A stretch of 64,000 bases of DNA, taken from assembly GCF_018397995.1 (NCBI RefSeq), contig NZ_BBQH01000029.1, positions 40,255 to 104,254 of the forward strand, written 5' to 3'. The notes below the pieces were generated by a model that saw only the letters and a list, made by a program, of their open reading frames with translations, had not been told where the DNA came from and made no database searches. The translations under genes and the position numbers were made by a program. Positions 36,834 through 46,123 of this stretch are shown one piece after another; the first letter of the stretch is position 1, and every line of letters starts with the position of its first letter. This stretch comes from Rhizomonospora bruguierae. Its GTDB lineage: Bacteria; Actinomycetota; Actinomycetes; Mycobacteriales; Micromonosporaceae.

Positions 36834-38453
36834 ATGTGGGCCGGTGTGCCAAACTCGGCGACCGTGCAGGAACCCCGCGACCTCGCCGCCCTGGTACGCG
36901 CGGCCGCCCGGTCCGGGCCGGGGCGCCCGGCGCTGATCTGCCCGGACCGGACCGTCTCCTGGGGAGACTTGGACGCCCTGGTGGACGCCGTCGCCGCCGG
37001 ACTGTCCGCCCTCGACCTGCCCGCCGAGCGGGGCTACCCGGCGCGGGTGGCGATCGCCCTGCCCAACGTGCCGGAGTTCGCCGCCGTCCTGTTCGGCGCG
37101 CTGCGCGCCGGCCTGGTCGCCGTGCCGGTCAACCCGGAGTACACCCCCCGCGAGCTGCGCCACGTGCTGGCCGACTCGGGCGCCGCCGTCCTGGTGTCCA
37201 CCCGGGACGTCGCCGCCGCGGTCGCCGGCATCCGGGCCGACCTGCCGGCGCTGCGGCACGTCCACCCGCTCGGCGGCGACGGCCTGGCGGCGCTGACCGC
37301 GCCCCGCCCGGCCACCGTGGAAGCCCCCGGGTGCGGCGGCGAGGATCTCGCGGTGCTGCTCTACACGTCCGGCACCGAGGGCGAGCCGAAGGGCGCCATG
37401 CTGTCGCACCGGGCCCTGGTCGCCAACCACGAGCAGCTTGCCCGGGTGACGCCCGCGCCGCTGGGCCGCGACGACCGGGTCCTGCTGGCGCTGCCGCTGT
37501 TCCACGCGTACGGGCTGAACTGCGGGCTCGGTGCCGTGGTGTACCACGGCGCCTGCGGCGTGCTGGTGGAGCGCTTCGACCCGGCCGGGACGCTGGAGCT
37601 GATCGAGCGGCACCGGCTGACGGCGCTCCTCGGGGTCCCGTCCATGTTTCTCGCCTGGGGGCTGCTGGCGGGCGCCGGTGCGGCGATGGCGTCGGTCCGG
37701 CTCGCGGTCAGCGGCGCGGCCCCGCTGGACGGCGCGGCGGCCACCCGCTTCGCCGTCGCCACCGGGCACCCGGTCCTGGTCGGCTACGGGCTCACCGAGA
37801 CGGCGCCGGTCGTCACGTCCACGCTGGCCAGCCCGGCGCCCAAGCCGGAGTCGATCGGCCGGCCGCTGCCCGGCGTCCAGGTCCGCCTGGTCGGCCCGGC
37901 CGGCGAGGTGATCTGGCCGGACGCGGGCGGGGCGGAGCCGGAGCCGGACGACGCCGGCGAGCCGGACCTGCAACTCGGCACGCCCGGCACCGACCCCGGC
38001 CAGATCGTGGTGCGCGGCGCGAACCTGTTCTCCGGGTACTGGCCCGACGGGCGGGGCGGGCCGGACGCCGAGGGCTGGTGGGCCACCGGCGACATCGCCT
38101 ACGCCGGCGCGGACGGCGACCTGTTCCTGGTCGACCGGATCGGCGAGCTGATCCTGGTCAGCGGCTTCAACGTGTACCCGCACGAGGTCGAGCGGGTCCT
38201 GGCGGCGCATCCGGCGGTGGCCGAGGCCGCGGTCGTGGCCGCGCCGCACCCGGTCACCGGCCAGACGGTCCGGGCGTACGTGGTGCGCCGGCCCGGCGCC
38301 ACCGTCGACGTGGCCGGGCTGCTCGGGCACTGCGCCGCCAACCTGGCCCGGTTCAAGTGCCCCACCTCGCTGGAGTTCGTCGCCGAACTGCCACACTCGA
38401 CCATCGGCAAGGTCCGCAAGAGCCGGTTGCCGGGTCTGGAGGAGGGCGCATGA
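36834..38453 (+). CDS. AMP-dependent acyl-CoA synthetase/ligase
   Basis: The 539-residue ANL-superfamily enzyme has the P-loop LLYTSGTEGEPKGAMLSH, GYGLTETAPVV, GWWATGDIAY and the C-terminal STIGKVRKSRL with the catalytic lysine. It activates a carboxylic, probably fatty, acid as acyl-AMP and transfers it to CoA. ATG at 36834 is chosen; GTGs at 36846 and 36864 are alternatives. It overlaps the glutaredoxin gene by four bases. The acid is unknown. Confidence 0.87.
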   Translation: MWAGVPNSATVQEPRDLAALVRAAARSGPGRPALICPDRTVSWGDLDALVDAVAAGLSALDLPAERGYPARVAIALPNVPEFAAVLFGALRAGLVAVPVNPEYTPRELRHVLADSGAAVLVSTRDVAAAVAGIRADLPALRHVHPLGGDGLAALTAPRPATVEAPGCGGEDLAVLLYTSGTEGEPKGAMLSHRALVANHEQLARVTPAPLGRDDRVLLALPLFHAYGLNCGLGAVVYHGACGVLVERFDPAGTLELIERHRLTALLGVPSMFLAWGLLAGAGAAMASVRLAVSGAAPLDGAAATRFAVATGHPVLVGYGLTETAPVVTSTLASPAPKPESIGRPLPGVQVRLVGPAGEVIWPDAGGAEPEPDDAGEPDLQLGTPGTDPGQIVVRGANLFSGYWPDGRGGPDAEGWWATGDIAYAGADGDLFLVDRIGELILVSGFNVYPHEVERVLAAHPAVAEAAVVAAPHPVTGQTVRAYVVRRPGATVDVAGLLGHCAANLARFKCPTSLEFVAELPHSTIGKVRKSRLPGLEEGA

Positions 38454-38704
38454 GCGCGGGGCGGCTGACGCTGATCACCCGGGACGGCTGCCACCTGTGC
38501 GACGTGGCGAAGGACGCCATGGACCGGGTGGCCGCCGCGAGCGGCGAGCGCTGGGCGGAGCTGGACGTCGACTCGGACATCGAATTGCGGCGGGAGTACG
38601 GCGACCGGGTGCCGGTGGTGCTGCTGGACGGCAGGGAGCACGGCTACTGGCGGGTCGAGGAGGGCCGATTGCTGCGCGACCTGGGCGTCGGCGCCGGCCA
38701 GTAG
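38450..38704 (+). CDS. glutaredoxin-like protein (DUF836 type)
   Basis: The 84-residue thioredoxin-fold protein has LITRDGCHLCDVAKDAM with a C-x2-C redox pair and VPVVLLDGREHGYWRVEE after the cis-proline. A homologue (Rv0508 in mycobacteria, from memory) sits upstream of hemA. It likely acts in cytosolic thiol exchange, presumably with mycothiol rather than glutathione. Confidence 0.83.
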   Translation: MSAGRLTLITRDGCHLCDVAKDAMDRVAAASGERWAELDVDSDIELRREYGDRVPVVLLDGREHGYWRVEEGRLLRDLGVGAGQ

Positions 38705-38713
38705 AATCGCCCG

Positions 38714-39388
38714 ATGCACCTGGTCTGGGACTGGAACGGCACCCTGCTCAACGACTTCGACGCGGTGGTGCGCTGCACCAACCTCGCCTTCGCGAGCGTC
38801 AACGGCCGGGCGGTCTCCCCCGACGAGCACCGCCGCCAGTTCCGGCGGCCGATCGCCGAGTACTACGCCGAGGTGCTGGACCGGCCGGTGGACGCCGAGG
38901 AGTTCGCCCGCCTGGACAAGCTGTTCCACGACGAGTACCGGACGCGGCTTTCGGAGTGCGCCCTGGCGCACGACGCGAGGGCGGCCATCCGCGCCTGGGG
39001 CGGCGAGCAGTCCCTGCTGTCCATGTGGTTCCACACGGACCTGGTGCCCACCGTCGACGGGTACGGCCTCACTGAACTGTTCCGCCGGGTGGACGGGCTG
39101 CGCACCGGTGCCGAGCCGGGCGGCAACGGGCACGGCGGCACCGGTCGGGGCAGCGCCGATCACAAGGCCGGGCACCTGGCCGCCCACCTGGCCGCGCTCG
39201 GGGTGCCCGGCGCGGACGCGGTCCTGATCGGCGACTCGCTCGACGACGCGGACGCTGCCGCGGCGGTCGGCGCCCGCGCCGTGCTCTACACCGGCGGGTT
39301 CACCGACGCCGACCGGCTGCGCGGGTACGGCGTGCCGGTCGCGGACACCCTGCTGGAGGCGGTGGCGCTCGCTCAGCCGCGCAGGTAG
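38714..39388 (+). CDS. HAD-family hydrolase
   Basis: The 224-residue protein begins LVWDWNGTLLNDFDAV (HAD motif I with DWNGT) and ends with motif IV LIGDSLDDADAAAAVGA; a cap domain lies at residues 20-90. It is probably a small-molecule phosphatase of the phosphoglycolate phosphatase-like group. TAGAAT (38702-38707) six bases before ATG overlaps the glutaredoxin stop and suggests a leaderless internal promoter. The last 16 bases overlap the convergent response regulator gene. Confidence 0.82.
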   Translation: MHLVWDWNGTLLNDFDAVVRCTNLAFASVNGRAVSPDEHRRQFRRPIAEYYAEVLDRPVDAEEFARLDKLFHDEYRTRLSECALAHDARAAIRAWGGEQSLLSMWFHTDLVPTVDGYGLTELFRRVDGLRTGAEPGGNGHGGTGRGSADHKAGHLAAHLAALGVPGADAVLIGDSLDDADAAAAVGARAVLYTGGFTDADRLRGYGVPVADTLLEAVALAQPRR

Positions 39389-40041
39389 GCGAGCACGGCC
39401 AGGACCCGCCGGTGCTGCTCCTCGTCGGGCGGCAACTGGAGCTTGGTGAAGATGTTGCGGACGTGCTTTTCCACCGCGCCGTCGCTGACCACCAGTGCGC
39501 GGGCGATCGCGGTGTTCGAGCGGCCCTCGGCCATCAGGCCCAGCACCTCGCGCTCGCGCGGGGTCAGCTCCCGCAGCGGGTCGTCCCGCCGGCGCCGGAC
39601 CAGCAGTTGCTGCACCACCTCCGGGTCCAGCACCGTGCCGCCGGCGGCCACCCGGTCCAGCGCGTCGAGGAACTCGGCGATGGCGGCCACCCGGTCCTTG
39701 AGCAGGTAACCGACCCCGCCACCGGAGCCGCCCGGGCGGGCCGGCCGGACCGTGGCGAGCAGGTCGTCGGCGTAGGAGACCTCGACGTACTGGGAGAGCA
39801 CCAGGACCGGGCTGCCCGGCACCAGCCGGCGCGCCTCCACGGCCGCCCGCAGCCCCTCGTCGGTGTGCGAGGGCGGCATCCGCACGTCCACGATCGAGAT
39901 GTCCGGCTGGTGCTCGACGATCGCCGCCACCAGCGCCGGCCCGTCGCCGACCGCCGCGAGCACGTCGTGTCCCCGCTCGGTGAGCAGCCGGACCAGCCCC
40001 TCCCGGAGCAGCACGGCGTCGTCCGCGATCACCACACGCAT
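39373..40041 (-). CDS. NarL/FixJ-family response regulator
   Basis: The 222-residue protein has a receiver domain (VVIADDAVLLREGL, phosphoacceptor Asp in ISIVDVRMPP, LLKD lysine) with an unusual Gly/Pro/Arg-rich insertion (TVRPARPGGSGGGVG) before the lysine loop, and a LuxR HTH (LTPREREVLGLMAEGRSNTAIA). It is the partner of the adjacent kinase at 40050. The pair's signal is unknown. Confidence 0.9.
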   Translation of the reverse strand: MRVVIADDAVLLREGLVRLLTERGHDVLAAVGDGPALVAAIVEHQPDISIVDVRMPPSHTDEGLRAAVEARRLVPGSPVLVLSQYVEVSYADDLLATVRPARPGGSGGGVGYLLKDRVAAIAEFLDALDRVAAGGTVLDPEVVQQLLVRRRRDDPLRELTPREREVLGLMAEGRSNTAIARALVVSDGAVEKHVRNIFTKLQLPPDEEQHRRVLAVLAYLRG

Positions 40042-40049
40042 GCGCCTGT

Positions 40050-41354
40050 TTAGCACGGCAGCTCGACCCTGATCTCGGTGGGCCCGCCGGCCGGGCTGGT
40101 CAGGTCGAGTTGCCCGCCGGTGGCGTGCACCCGGTCGGCCAGGCCGGCCAGGCCGTGCCCCTTGGCCAGGTGCGCCCCGCCCACCCCGTCGTCGATCACG
40201 ACGATGCGCAGCGCCTTCGGCTCCCGGGTGACGGTCAGCCAGCACTCGCCGGCCCGGCTGTGCTTGTTCACGTTGGCCAGCGTCTCGGCCACCACGAAGT
40301 AGGCGGCGTTCTCCACCGCCGCGTCCAACCGGCCCTCGGGGGCACCCAGGGCCGGGTCCACCGACAGTTCGACCGGTACCGCGCTGCGGCCGGCGAGGGC
40401 GGCGAGCGCGCTCGGCAGCCCGCGGTCGGTGAGCACCGGCGGCGCGATGCCCCGGGACAGCGCCCGCAACTCGTTCAGCGTCTCCCGGGTCTGGGACAGC
40501 GCGTCGTCGATCGTCTGCCGGGCCGCGTCCAGGTCGGTGTGCATCTGCTCCTGGACCCGCCCCAGGTCCATGGCGAGGCGGACCAGCCGCTGCTGCGGAC
40601 CGTCGTGGATGTCCCGCTCCAGCCGGCGCAGCGCGTTCGCCTCGGCGGAGACGGCGGCCGCCCGGCGCTCCTCCAGGACCGTGATCCGGTCGCGGACCTC
40701 GGCGACGCCGGTGAGCAGGCCGCGGGCGAAGCTCGCCTCCAGCAGCGCCATCCCGCGGGCCACCAGCGGCAGGGTCAGCGCGAAGAAGGCGCCGATGGCC
40801 AGGTTCAGGCCGATCCGGCTCTGCGGGGTGTCCGACATGCCCAGGATCTCGTGCAGTTGCGTGTTGTCCTCGGTGTGCGGGATGGCCCAGTCGAACAGCG
40901 GGTACAGCAGGCCGGCGATCGCGCCGACCCACCAGGTCAGCACGAAGGCGAACGAGAACAGCGACACGATGAGCCGGAGGAAGCCGAACGTGGCGTCCAG
41001 CCACGACTGCCCGTCCGCGATCGGGATCAGCACCCGGGCGAAGCGGCCCGCGCCCGGCCTGGGCTCCCGGTACGCCGGCCGGACCCGGGGGCGGCGCAGG
41101 ATGGCCGGGATGCGCAGCCGCTCCAGGTCGGCGAAGAACCGGGCCAGCCGCAGCGCGCCGGCCAGCACCGGGATGCCGACCACGGTGACCAGCAGCCCGG
41201 TGCCGAGGCTGACCCCGGCGACCACCACAACGAAGTTGGCCAGGGCGATGGGCAGCCCGCTGAACACGTACGCCGAGTCGATGAGCAGTTGGCGGGGGAC
41301 TCCCGGATGCCGGCTGGCGCCTGCGACGGCGGTCGCCGCGGTCGTGGTGGTCAT
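40050..41354 (-). CDS. sensor histidine kinase (DesK/NarX-type HisKA_3)
   Basis: The 434-residue protein has an N-terminal membrane sensor with about four helices (PF13796-type 'putative sensor'), a HisKA_3 phosphoacceptor block (RRLERDIHDGPQQRLVRLAMD, near residue 250) and a HATPase (AETLANVNKHSRA; VIDDGVGGAHLAKGHGLAGLADR). ATG at 41354 is preferred; ATG at 41372 is possible. It lies eight bases upstream of its response regulator and is divergent from rex, which hints at an envelope or redox cue only by neighbourhood. Confidence 0.87.
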   Translation of the reverse strand: MTTTTAATAVAGASRHPGVPRQLLIDSAYVFSGLPIALANFVVVVAGVSLGTGLLVTVVGIPVLAGALRLARFFADLERLRIPAILRRPRVRPAYREPRPGAGRFARVLIPIADGQSWLDATFGFLRLIVSLFSFAFVLTWWVGAIAGLLYPLFDWAIPHTEDNTQLHEILGMSDTPQSRIGLNLAIGAFFALTLPLVARGMALLEASFARGLLTGVAEVRDRITVLEERRAAAVSAEANALRRLERDIHDGPQQRLVRLAMDLGRVQEQMHTDLDAARQTIDDALSQTRETLNELRALSRGIAPPVLTDRGLPSALAALAGRSAVPVELSVDPALGAPEGRLDAAVENAAYFVVAETLANVNKHSRAGECWLTVTREPKALRIVVIDDGVGGAHLAKGHGLAGLADRVHATGGQLDLTSPAGGPTEIRVELPC

Positions 41355-41458
41355 GCCATCGACGCTAGGCATCGTCCCGTCCCCCACCCATCCTGTCGCC
41401 CGGTGTCTCAAAGGTAGGGCGGGCACTACCGTCCGGGTGACCGGTTCAAGATCGCGAT

Positions 41459-41487
41459 TTGTGCACATCTTCACAAGCGCCTACCCT
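41459..41487 (+). promoter_or_regulatory. Rex operator overlapping the rex-hem promoter
   Basis: TTGTGCACATCTTCACAA (41459-41476) differs from the actinobacterial Rex consensus TTGTGAA-N4-TTCACAA by a single base. Its first six bases serve as the -35 box (TTGTGC), and TACCCT (41482-41487) follows after 17 bases. Rex bound here would block its own promoter until NADH rises. Confidence 0.85.
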
Positions 41488-41543
41488 GGTGGGACGACGG
41501 CATCAGGACCGGAGAGCAACCGCACGGAGCCCAACGGAGCCCC

Positions 41544-42290
41544 ATGAGTCAGCACCGCCCAGGCGGACTGTCGGAACTGCCCGAGGCCACCGTGGCCCGC
41601 CTACCGGAATACCTTCGCGCCCTGCACGGCCTCGCCGAGGCGGGGCACGACACCGTGTCCAGCGAGGGCCTCGCCACCGCGGCCGGGGTGAACTCCGCCA
41701 AGCTGCGCAAGGACCTGTCGCACCTGGGCTCATACGGTACCCGGGGCGTGGGGTACGACGTGGCCCTGCTGATCGAACAGATCGAGTACGTGCTGGGCCT
41801 GACCCAGCACCGGGCGGTCGCCCTGGTCGGCGTCGGTAACCTCGGGCACGCCCTGGCCGGGTACGCCGGCTTCGCCACCCGCGGCTTCCGCATCGCCGCC
41901 CTGTTCGACGCGGACCCCGCCCAGATCGGCGAGGTGATCAGCGGGCTCACCGTGCACCACATCCGCGAGCTGCCCCGGATCGCGGCCGAGGAGTCCATCT
42001 CGATCGGTGTGATCGCCACCCCGGCCGGCGCCGCCCAGGCGGTCGCGGACCAGCTCGTCGCGGTCGGCGTCACCGGCATCCTGAACTTCGCCCCGTGCGT
42101 GCTCTCGGTGCCCGAGGGGGTGGACGTGCGCAAGGTCGACCTCGCGATCGAGCTGCAGATCCTGTCCTTCCACGAACACCGCAAGGCCGCGGCCGGCTCG
42201 GCGGGCCCGACCGCATCCCTGACCGCCCTGCCCGGCGGCATGGCCGGCAACGGCGCCTCGGGCGGCAACCAGGAGGCGGTCGGCTCGTGA
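41544..42290 (+). CDS. rex: redox-sensing transcriptional repressor Rex
   Basis: Rex represses respiratory and haem genes when NAD+ is high and leaves DNA when NADH binds. The 248-residue protein has an N-terminal winged helix (EATVARLPEYLRALHGLAEAG described in part; GVNSAKLRKDLSHLGSYGTRG) and a Rossmann domain (LVGVGNLGHALAGY; ALFDADPAQIG). It heads rex-hemA-hemC-hemD-hemB, with GTGA coupling to hemA. A Rex operator lies 68 bases upstream, so the operon is probably autoregulated. Confidence 0.95.
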   Translation: MSQHRPGGLSELPEATVARLPEYLRALHGLAEAGHDTVSSEGLATAAGVNSAKLRKDLSHLGSYGTRGVGYDVALLIEQIEYVLGLTQHRAVALVGVGNLGHALAGYAGFATRGFRIAALFDADPAQIGEVISGLTVHHIRELPRIAAEESISIGVIATPAGAAQAVADQLVAVGVTGILNFAPCVLSVPEGVDVRKVDLAIELQILSFHEHRKAAAGSAGPTASLTALPGGMAGNGASGGNQEAVGS

Positions 42291-43612
42291 ACCTGCTGGT
42301 GGTCGGCGCGTCCTACCGGACCGCCGGGGTCTCGACGCTGGAGCGGCTGGCGGTCTCCCCGGCGGAGCTGCCCGCCGCGCTGACCGGACTGCTGGCCCAG
42401 GAGTACGTCGGCGAGGCGCTGATCCTGTCCACCTGCAACCGGGTGGAGGTGTACGCGGCGGTCACCGGCTTCCACGGCGGACTGTCCGACATCTGCGGCC
42501 TGCTCGCCGAGCGGGCCGGCGTCTCCCCCGCGGTCCTGGCCGCCAACCTCTACGTGCACTACGACAGCGCCGCCGTCCGGCACGCCTTCCGGGTCGCCAC
42601 CGGGCTGGACTCGATGGTCGTCGGCGAGGCGCAGATCCTCGGCCAGCTGCGGGACGCGTACCACACCGCCGGCGAGGCGGACTCCGTCGGCCGGCTGCTG
42701 CACGAGCTGATGCAGCAGGCGCTGCGGGTCGGCAAGCGGGCGCACACCGAGACCGGGATCGACCGGGCCGGGCGCAGCGTGGTCACCGCCGCCCTGGAGG
42801 CCGCCGCCGGCCACCTCGGCGGCGCGCTGGCCGGCCACCCGGCGCTGGTCGTCGGCGCCGGCGCGATGGGCGCGCTCAGCATCGCCACGCTCGCCCGCGC
42901 CGGCGCCGGACCGCTGAGGGTCGCGAACCGGGGCGCCGAGCGGGCGGCCCGGCTGGCCGAGGCGTACGGGGCCCAGCCGGTACCGTTCGACGACCTGGCG
43001 CCCGCCCTGGCCGAGGCCGACGTGGTGATCAGCGCCACCGCGTCCCGCGGCGCGGTGCTGGACCGCGAGACGGTCGCGGCCGCCGTCGCCGGGCGGGCGA
43101 GGCCGCTGGTCCTGCTGGACCTGGCGGTACCCCGGGACGTGGAGCCGGCGATCGGCGAGCTGCCCGAGGTGGTCCTGATCGACATCGAGGCGCTCGCCGG
43201 CGAGCTGCGCGCCGACCCCGATCGCGGCCCGTTCGCCGAGGCCGGCGCCGTGGAGCGGATCGTCGCCGCCGAGCTGGAGACGTTCCTCGGCTGGCTGCGC
43301 GGGGCGGACGTCGCCCCGACCGTGGCGGCGCTGCGCGCCCGCGCCGACGAGGTGGTCGGCACCGAGCTGCGCCGGCTGCGCCAGCGCCGGCCGGAGCTGA
43401 GCGACGACCAGCGCGCCGAGGTGGCGCACACCGTGCACCGGGTGGTCCAGCGGCTGCTGCACCAGCCGACCGTGCGGGTCCGCGAGCTGGCCGCCGAACC
43501 GGGCGGCGACCAGTACGCCGCGCTGCTGCGCGAGCTGTTCGACCTGGACGTGCCCGGCGACAGCCAGCCGGCCGCGGACCGGATCCCGGCGATGCAGGGG
43601 GAGGATCGATGA
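42287..43612 (+). CDS. hemA: glutamyl-tRNA reductase
   Basis: HemA reduces glutamyl-tRNA(Glu) to glutamate-1-semialdehyde, the entry to C5-pathway tetrapyrrole synthesis. The 441-residue protein has the catalytic Cys50 in LILSTCNRVEVYA, GLDSMVVGEAQILGQ, the NADPH-binding GAGAMGALS and a C-terminal dimerisation helix. AGGAGG at 42271 serves the GTG start. Position directly behind rex and before hemC fixes the assignment. HemL is not in the window. Confidence 0.96.
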   Translation: MNLLVVGASYRTAGVSTLERLAVSPAELPAALTGLLAQEYVGEALILSTCNRVEVYAAVTGFHGGLSDICGLLAERAGVSPAVLAANLYVHYDSAAVRHAFRVATGLDSMVVGEAQILGQLRDAYHTAGEADSVGRLLHELMQQALRVGKRAHTETGIDRAGRSVVTAALEAAAGHLGGALAGHPALVVGAGAMGALSIATLARAGAGPLRVANRGAERAARLAEAYGAQPVPFDDLAPALAEADVVISATASRGAVLDRETVAAAVAGRARPLVLLDLAVPRDVEPAIGELPEVVLIDIEALAGELRADPDRGPFAEAGAVERIVAAELETFLGWLRGADVAPTVAALRARADEVVGTELRRLRQRRPELSDDQRAEVAHTVHRVVQRLLHQPTVRVRELAAEPGGDQYAALLRELFDLDVPGDSQPAADRIPAMQGEDR

Positions 43613-44538
43613 CCGGCAAGCTGCGCCTGGGCACCCGCGGCAGCGCCCTGGCGATGGCCCAGTCGGGCATGGTCGCGGAGGCGGTGCGCGCGGTCACCGG
43701 GCGCGACGTCGAACTGGTCGACATCGTGACCCCCGGCGACCGTTCGGCGGCGCCGGTCCAGCGGCTCGGCGTCGGCGTGTTCGTCTCCGCGCTGCGCGAC
43801 GCGCTCGCCGCCAAGGAGATCGACTTCGCGGTCCACTCGTACAAGGACCTGCCCACCGCCCAGCCGGAGGGGCTGCACGTCGCCGCCGTGCCCCGCCGGG
43901 CCGACCCGCGTGACGCGCTGGTCACCCGCTCCGGCGGCATGCTCACCGAGCTGCCGGCGGGCTCCGTGGTCGGCACCGGCGCGGTCCGCCGGATCGCCCA
44001 ACTGCACGCGCTGGGGCTGGGCCTGGAGGTCACCCCGATCCGCGGGAACGTGGACACCCGCCTGCGCCGCGTCCTCGGCCCCGAGGCGGACCTGGACGCG
44101 ATCGTCCTGGCCCGTGCCGGCCTGGCCCGGCTCGGCCGGGAGGCCGTCATCACCGAGACCCTCGACCCGATGCTCATGCTGCCGGCCCCCTCGCAGGGCG
44201 CGCTGGCCGTGGAGTGCCGGGCCGACGACACCGACCTGGGCGAGCTGCTGGGGGCGCTCGACCACGCACCGACCCGGTACGCGGTGACCGCGGAACGGGC
44301 GCTGCTCGCCGCGCTGGAGGCCGGGTGCAACGTCCCGGTCGCCGGCCTGGCGGACCTCGTCGACGGCGACGACGGCGAGGAGATCTACCTGCGCGGGGCG
44401 GTGATCAGCCTGGACGGCAGTCGCTGCATCCGGCTGTCCCGCTCCGGAACGCCCGCCGACGCGGCGAAGATCGGTCTGGCCCTGGCGGCCGACCTCCTCG
44501 ACGCCGGCGCCGATACAGTACTTGGGAGTAACGCATGA
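43609..44538 (+). CDS. hemC: porphobilinogen deaminase (hydroxymethylbilane synthase)
   Basis: HemC joins four porphobilinogens into hydroxymethylbilane. The 309-residue protein starts LRLGTRGSALAMAQ and has the dipyrromethane cofactor-binding Cys240 in EAGCNVPVAG, plus the FAVHSYKDLPT catalytic region and IRGNVDTRLRR. ATGA overlaps with hemA and hemD on both sides indicate coupled translation. Length is typical. Confidence 0.96.
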   Translation: MTGKLRLGTRGSALAMAQSGMVAEAVRAVTGRDVELVDIVTPGDRSAAPVQRLGVGVFVSALRDALAAKEIDFAVHSYKDLPTAQPEGLHVAAVPRRADPRDALVTRSGGMLTELPAGSVVGTGAVRRIAQLHALGLGLEVTPIRGNVDTRLRRVLGPEADLDAIVLARAGLARLGREAVITETLDPMLMLPAPSQGALAVECRADDTDLGELLGALDHAPTRYAVTAERALLAALEAGCNVPVAGLADLVDGDDGEEIYLRGAVISLDGSRCIRLSRSGTPADAAKIGLALAADLLDAGADTVLGSNA

Positions 44539-46115
44539 CCCGCATCCATAAGCCCGCCGGCCGGATCGCCTTCGTCGGGGCCGGCCCCGGCGACCCGGGC
44601 CTGCTGACCCGCCGGGCGCACGCCGCGCTGACCGGCGCCGACCAGGTGATCTACGACCGGGGCGTGCCGGAGGCGCTGCTCGCCTCGGTGCGCGCGCAGG
44701 CCAAGCCGGACGCCCAGTTCACCCCCGCCGAGGGTGCCCCGGGCGACGTGGCGAAGGTGCTGCTGTCCGCGGCCCGGTCCGGCCTGTCGGCCGTGCACCT
44801 GGTCGGCGGCGACCCGTTCGGGCACGACTCGGTGATCAAGGAGGTGCAGGCGGTTGCCCGGACCGCGGTGCACTTCGAGGTCGTCCCGGGCATCGGGCAG
44901 GCCGCGGGCGTGGCCGCCTACGCCGGCGTGCCGATGCCGGGGGTGCGCACGCTCGCCGACGCGGAGGACGTCGCCGCGCTGGACTTCGAGGCCCTCGCCG
45001 CCGCCGTGGAGCGCGGCTGTACCGCGGTCGCGGTGGACGCCGGTGACCTCGCCGCCGTCCGGGACGGCCTGCTCGCCGCCGGTGTCGACGGTGCCACCCC
45101 GGTCGCCGTCACCGGCGACGGGACGGGGGACACCCAGTACACCACCGCGTCCACCGTCGACAGCTTCGTCGCCGCGGCGCTCGGCTTCACCGGGCGCGTC
45201 GTGCTCACCGCCGGTTCGGCGGTCGCCCACCGCGACAAGCTGGGCTGGTGGGAGAACCGCCCGCTGTACGGGTGGAAGGTGCTGGTACCCCGCACCAAGG
45301 AGCAGGCCGGGGCGATGAGCGAGCGGCTGCGCGCGTACGGGGCCATCCCGTGCGAGGTGCCGACCATCGCGGTCGAGCCGCCGCGCACCCCCGCCCAGAT
45401 GGAGCGGGCGATCAAGGGCCTGGTCGACGGCCGGTACGCCTGGGTGGTGTTCACCTCGGTGAACGCGGTCCGCGCGGTGTGGGAGAAGTTCGGCGAGCAC
45501 GGCCTGGACGCCCGCCACTTCGGCGGCGTGAAGATCGCCTGCATCGGCGAGGCCACAGCCGACGCGGTCCGCGCGTTCGGCATCCAGCCGGAGCTGATCC
45601 CGGCCGGCGAGCAGACCTCCGAGGGCCTGCTGGCCGAGTTCTCGCCGCACGACGAGATCCTCGACCCGGTCGGCCGGGTGCTGCTGCCGCGGGCCGACAT
45701 CGCCACCGAGACCCTCGCCGCCGGCCTGCTGGAGCGCGGCTGGGAGGTGGACGACGTCACCGCCTACCGGACGGTGCGCGCCGCGCCGCCGCCCGCCGAG
45801 ATCCGGGACGCCATCAAGTCGGGTGGTTTCGACGCGGTTCTGTTCACCTCGTCCTCCACGGTGCGGAACCTGGTGGGGATTGCGGGCAAGCCGCACACGC
45901 GTACGGTGGTGGCGGTGATCGGGCCGAAGACGGCGGAGACCGCCACCGAGTTCGGCCTGCGGGTGGACGTGCAGCCCGGCCACGCCTCGGTGCCGGACCT
46001 CGTGGAGGCGCTCGCCGCGTACGCGGTGGAGCTGCGCGAGAAGCTTGCCGCCATGCCCGCCAAGCAGCGCCGCGGTTCCAAGGTGCAGGGGCCGACGGCG
46101 CTCCGGTTCCGCTAG
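44535..46115 (+). CDS. hemD: uroporphyrinogen-III synthase fused to a methyltransferase-like domain
   Basis: The 526-residue fusion has an N-terminal tetrapyrrole methylase-like domain (about 10-240; [13 protein letters not shown] retained) and a C-terminal uroporphyrinogen-III synthase (about 255-510; [47 protein letters not shown]). The synthase closes hydroxymethylbilane to uroporphyrinogen III. Such fusions are common in actinobacteria. In the methylase half the usual GDPF-x-FGRG-x-E block reads [13 protein letters not shown], so SUMT activity is doubtful. hemB follows after eight bases. Confidence 0.92.
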   Translation: MTRIHKPAGRIAFVGAGPGDPGLLTRRAHAALTGADQVIYDRGVPEALLASVRAQAKPDAQFTPAEGAPGDVAKVLLSAARSGLSAVHLVGGDPFGHDSVIKEVQAVARTAVHFEVVPGIGQAAGVAAYAGVPMPGVRTLADAEDVAALDFEALAAAVERGCTAVAVDAGDLAAVRDGLLAAGVDGATPVAVTGDGTGDTQYTTASTVDSFVAAALGFTGRVVLTAGSAVAHRDKLGWWENRPLYGWKVLVPRTKEQAGAMSERLRAYGAIPCEVPTIAVEPPRTPAQMERAIKGLVDGRYAWVVFTSVNAVRAVWEKFGEHGLDARHFGGVKIACIGEATADAVRAFGIQPELIPAGEQTSEGLLAEFSPHDEILDPVGRVLLPRADIATETLAAGLLERGWEVDDVTAYRTVRAAPPPAEIRDAIKSGGFDAVLFTSSSTVRNLVGIAGKPHTRTVVAVIGPKTAETATEFGLRVDVQPGHASVPDLVEALAAYAVELREKLAAMPAKQRRGSKVQGPTALRFR

Positions 46116-46123
46116 GAGGAGCG

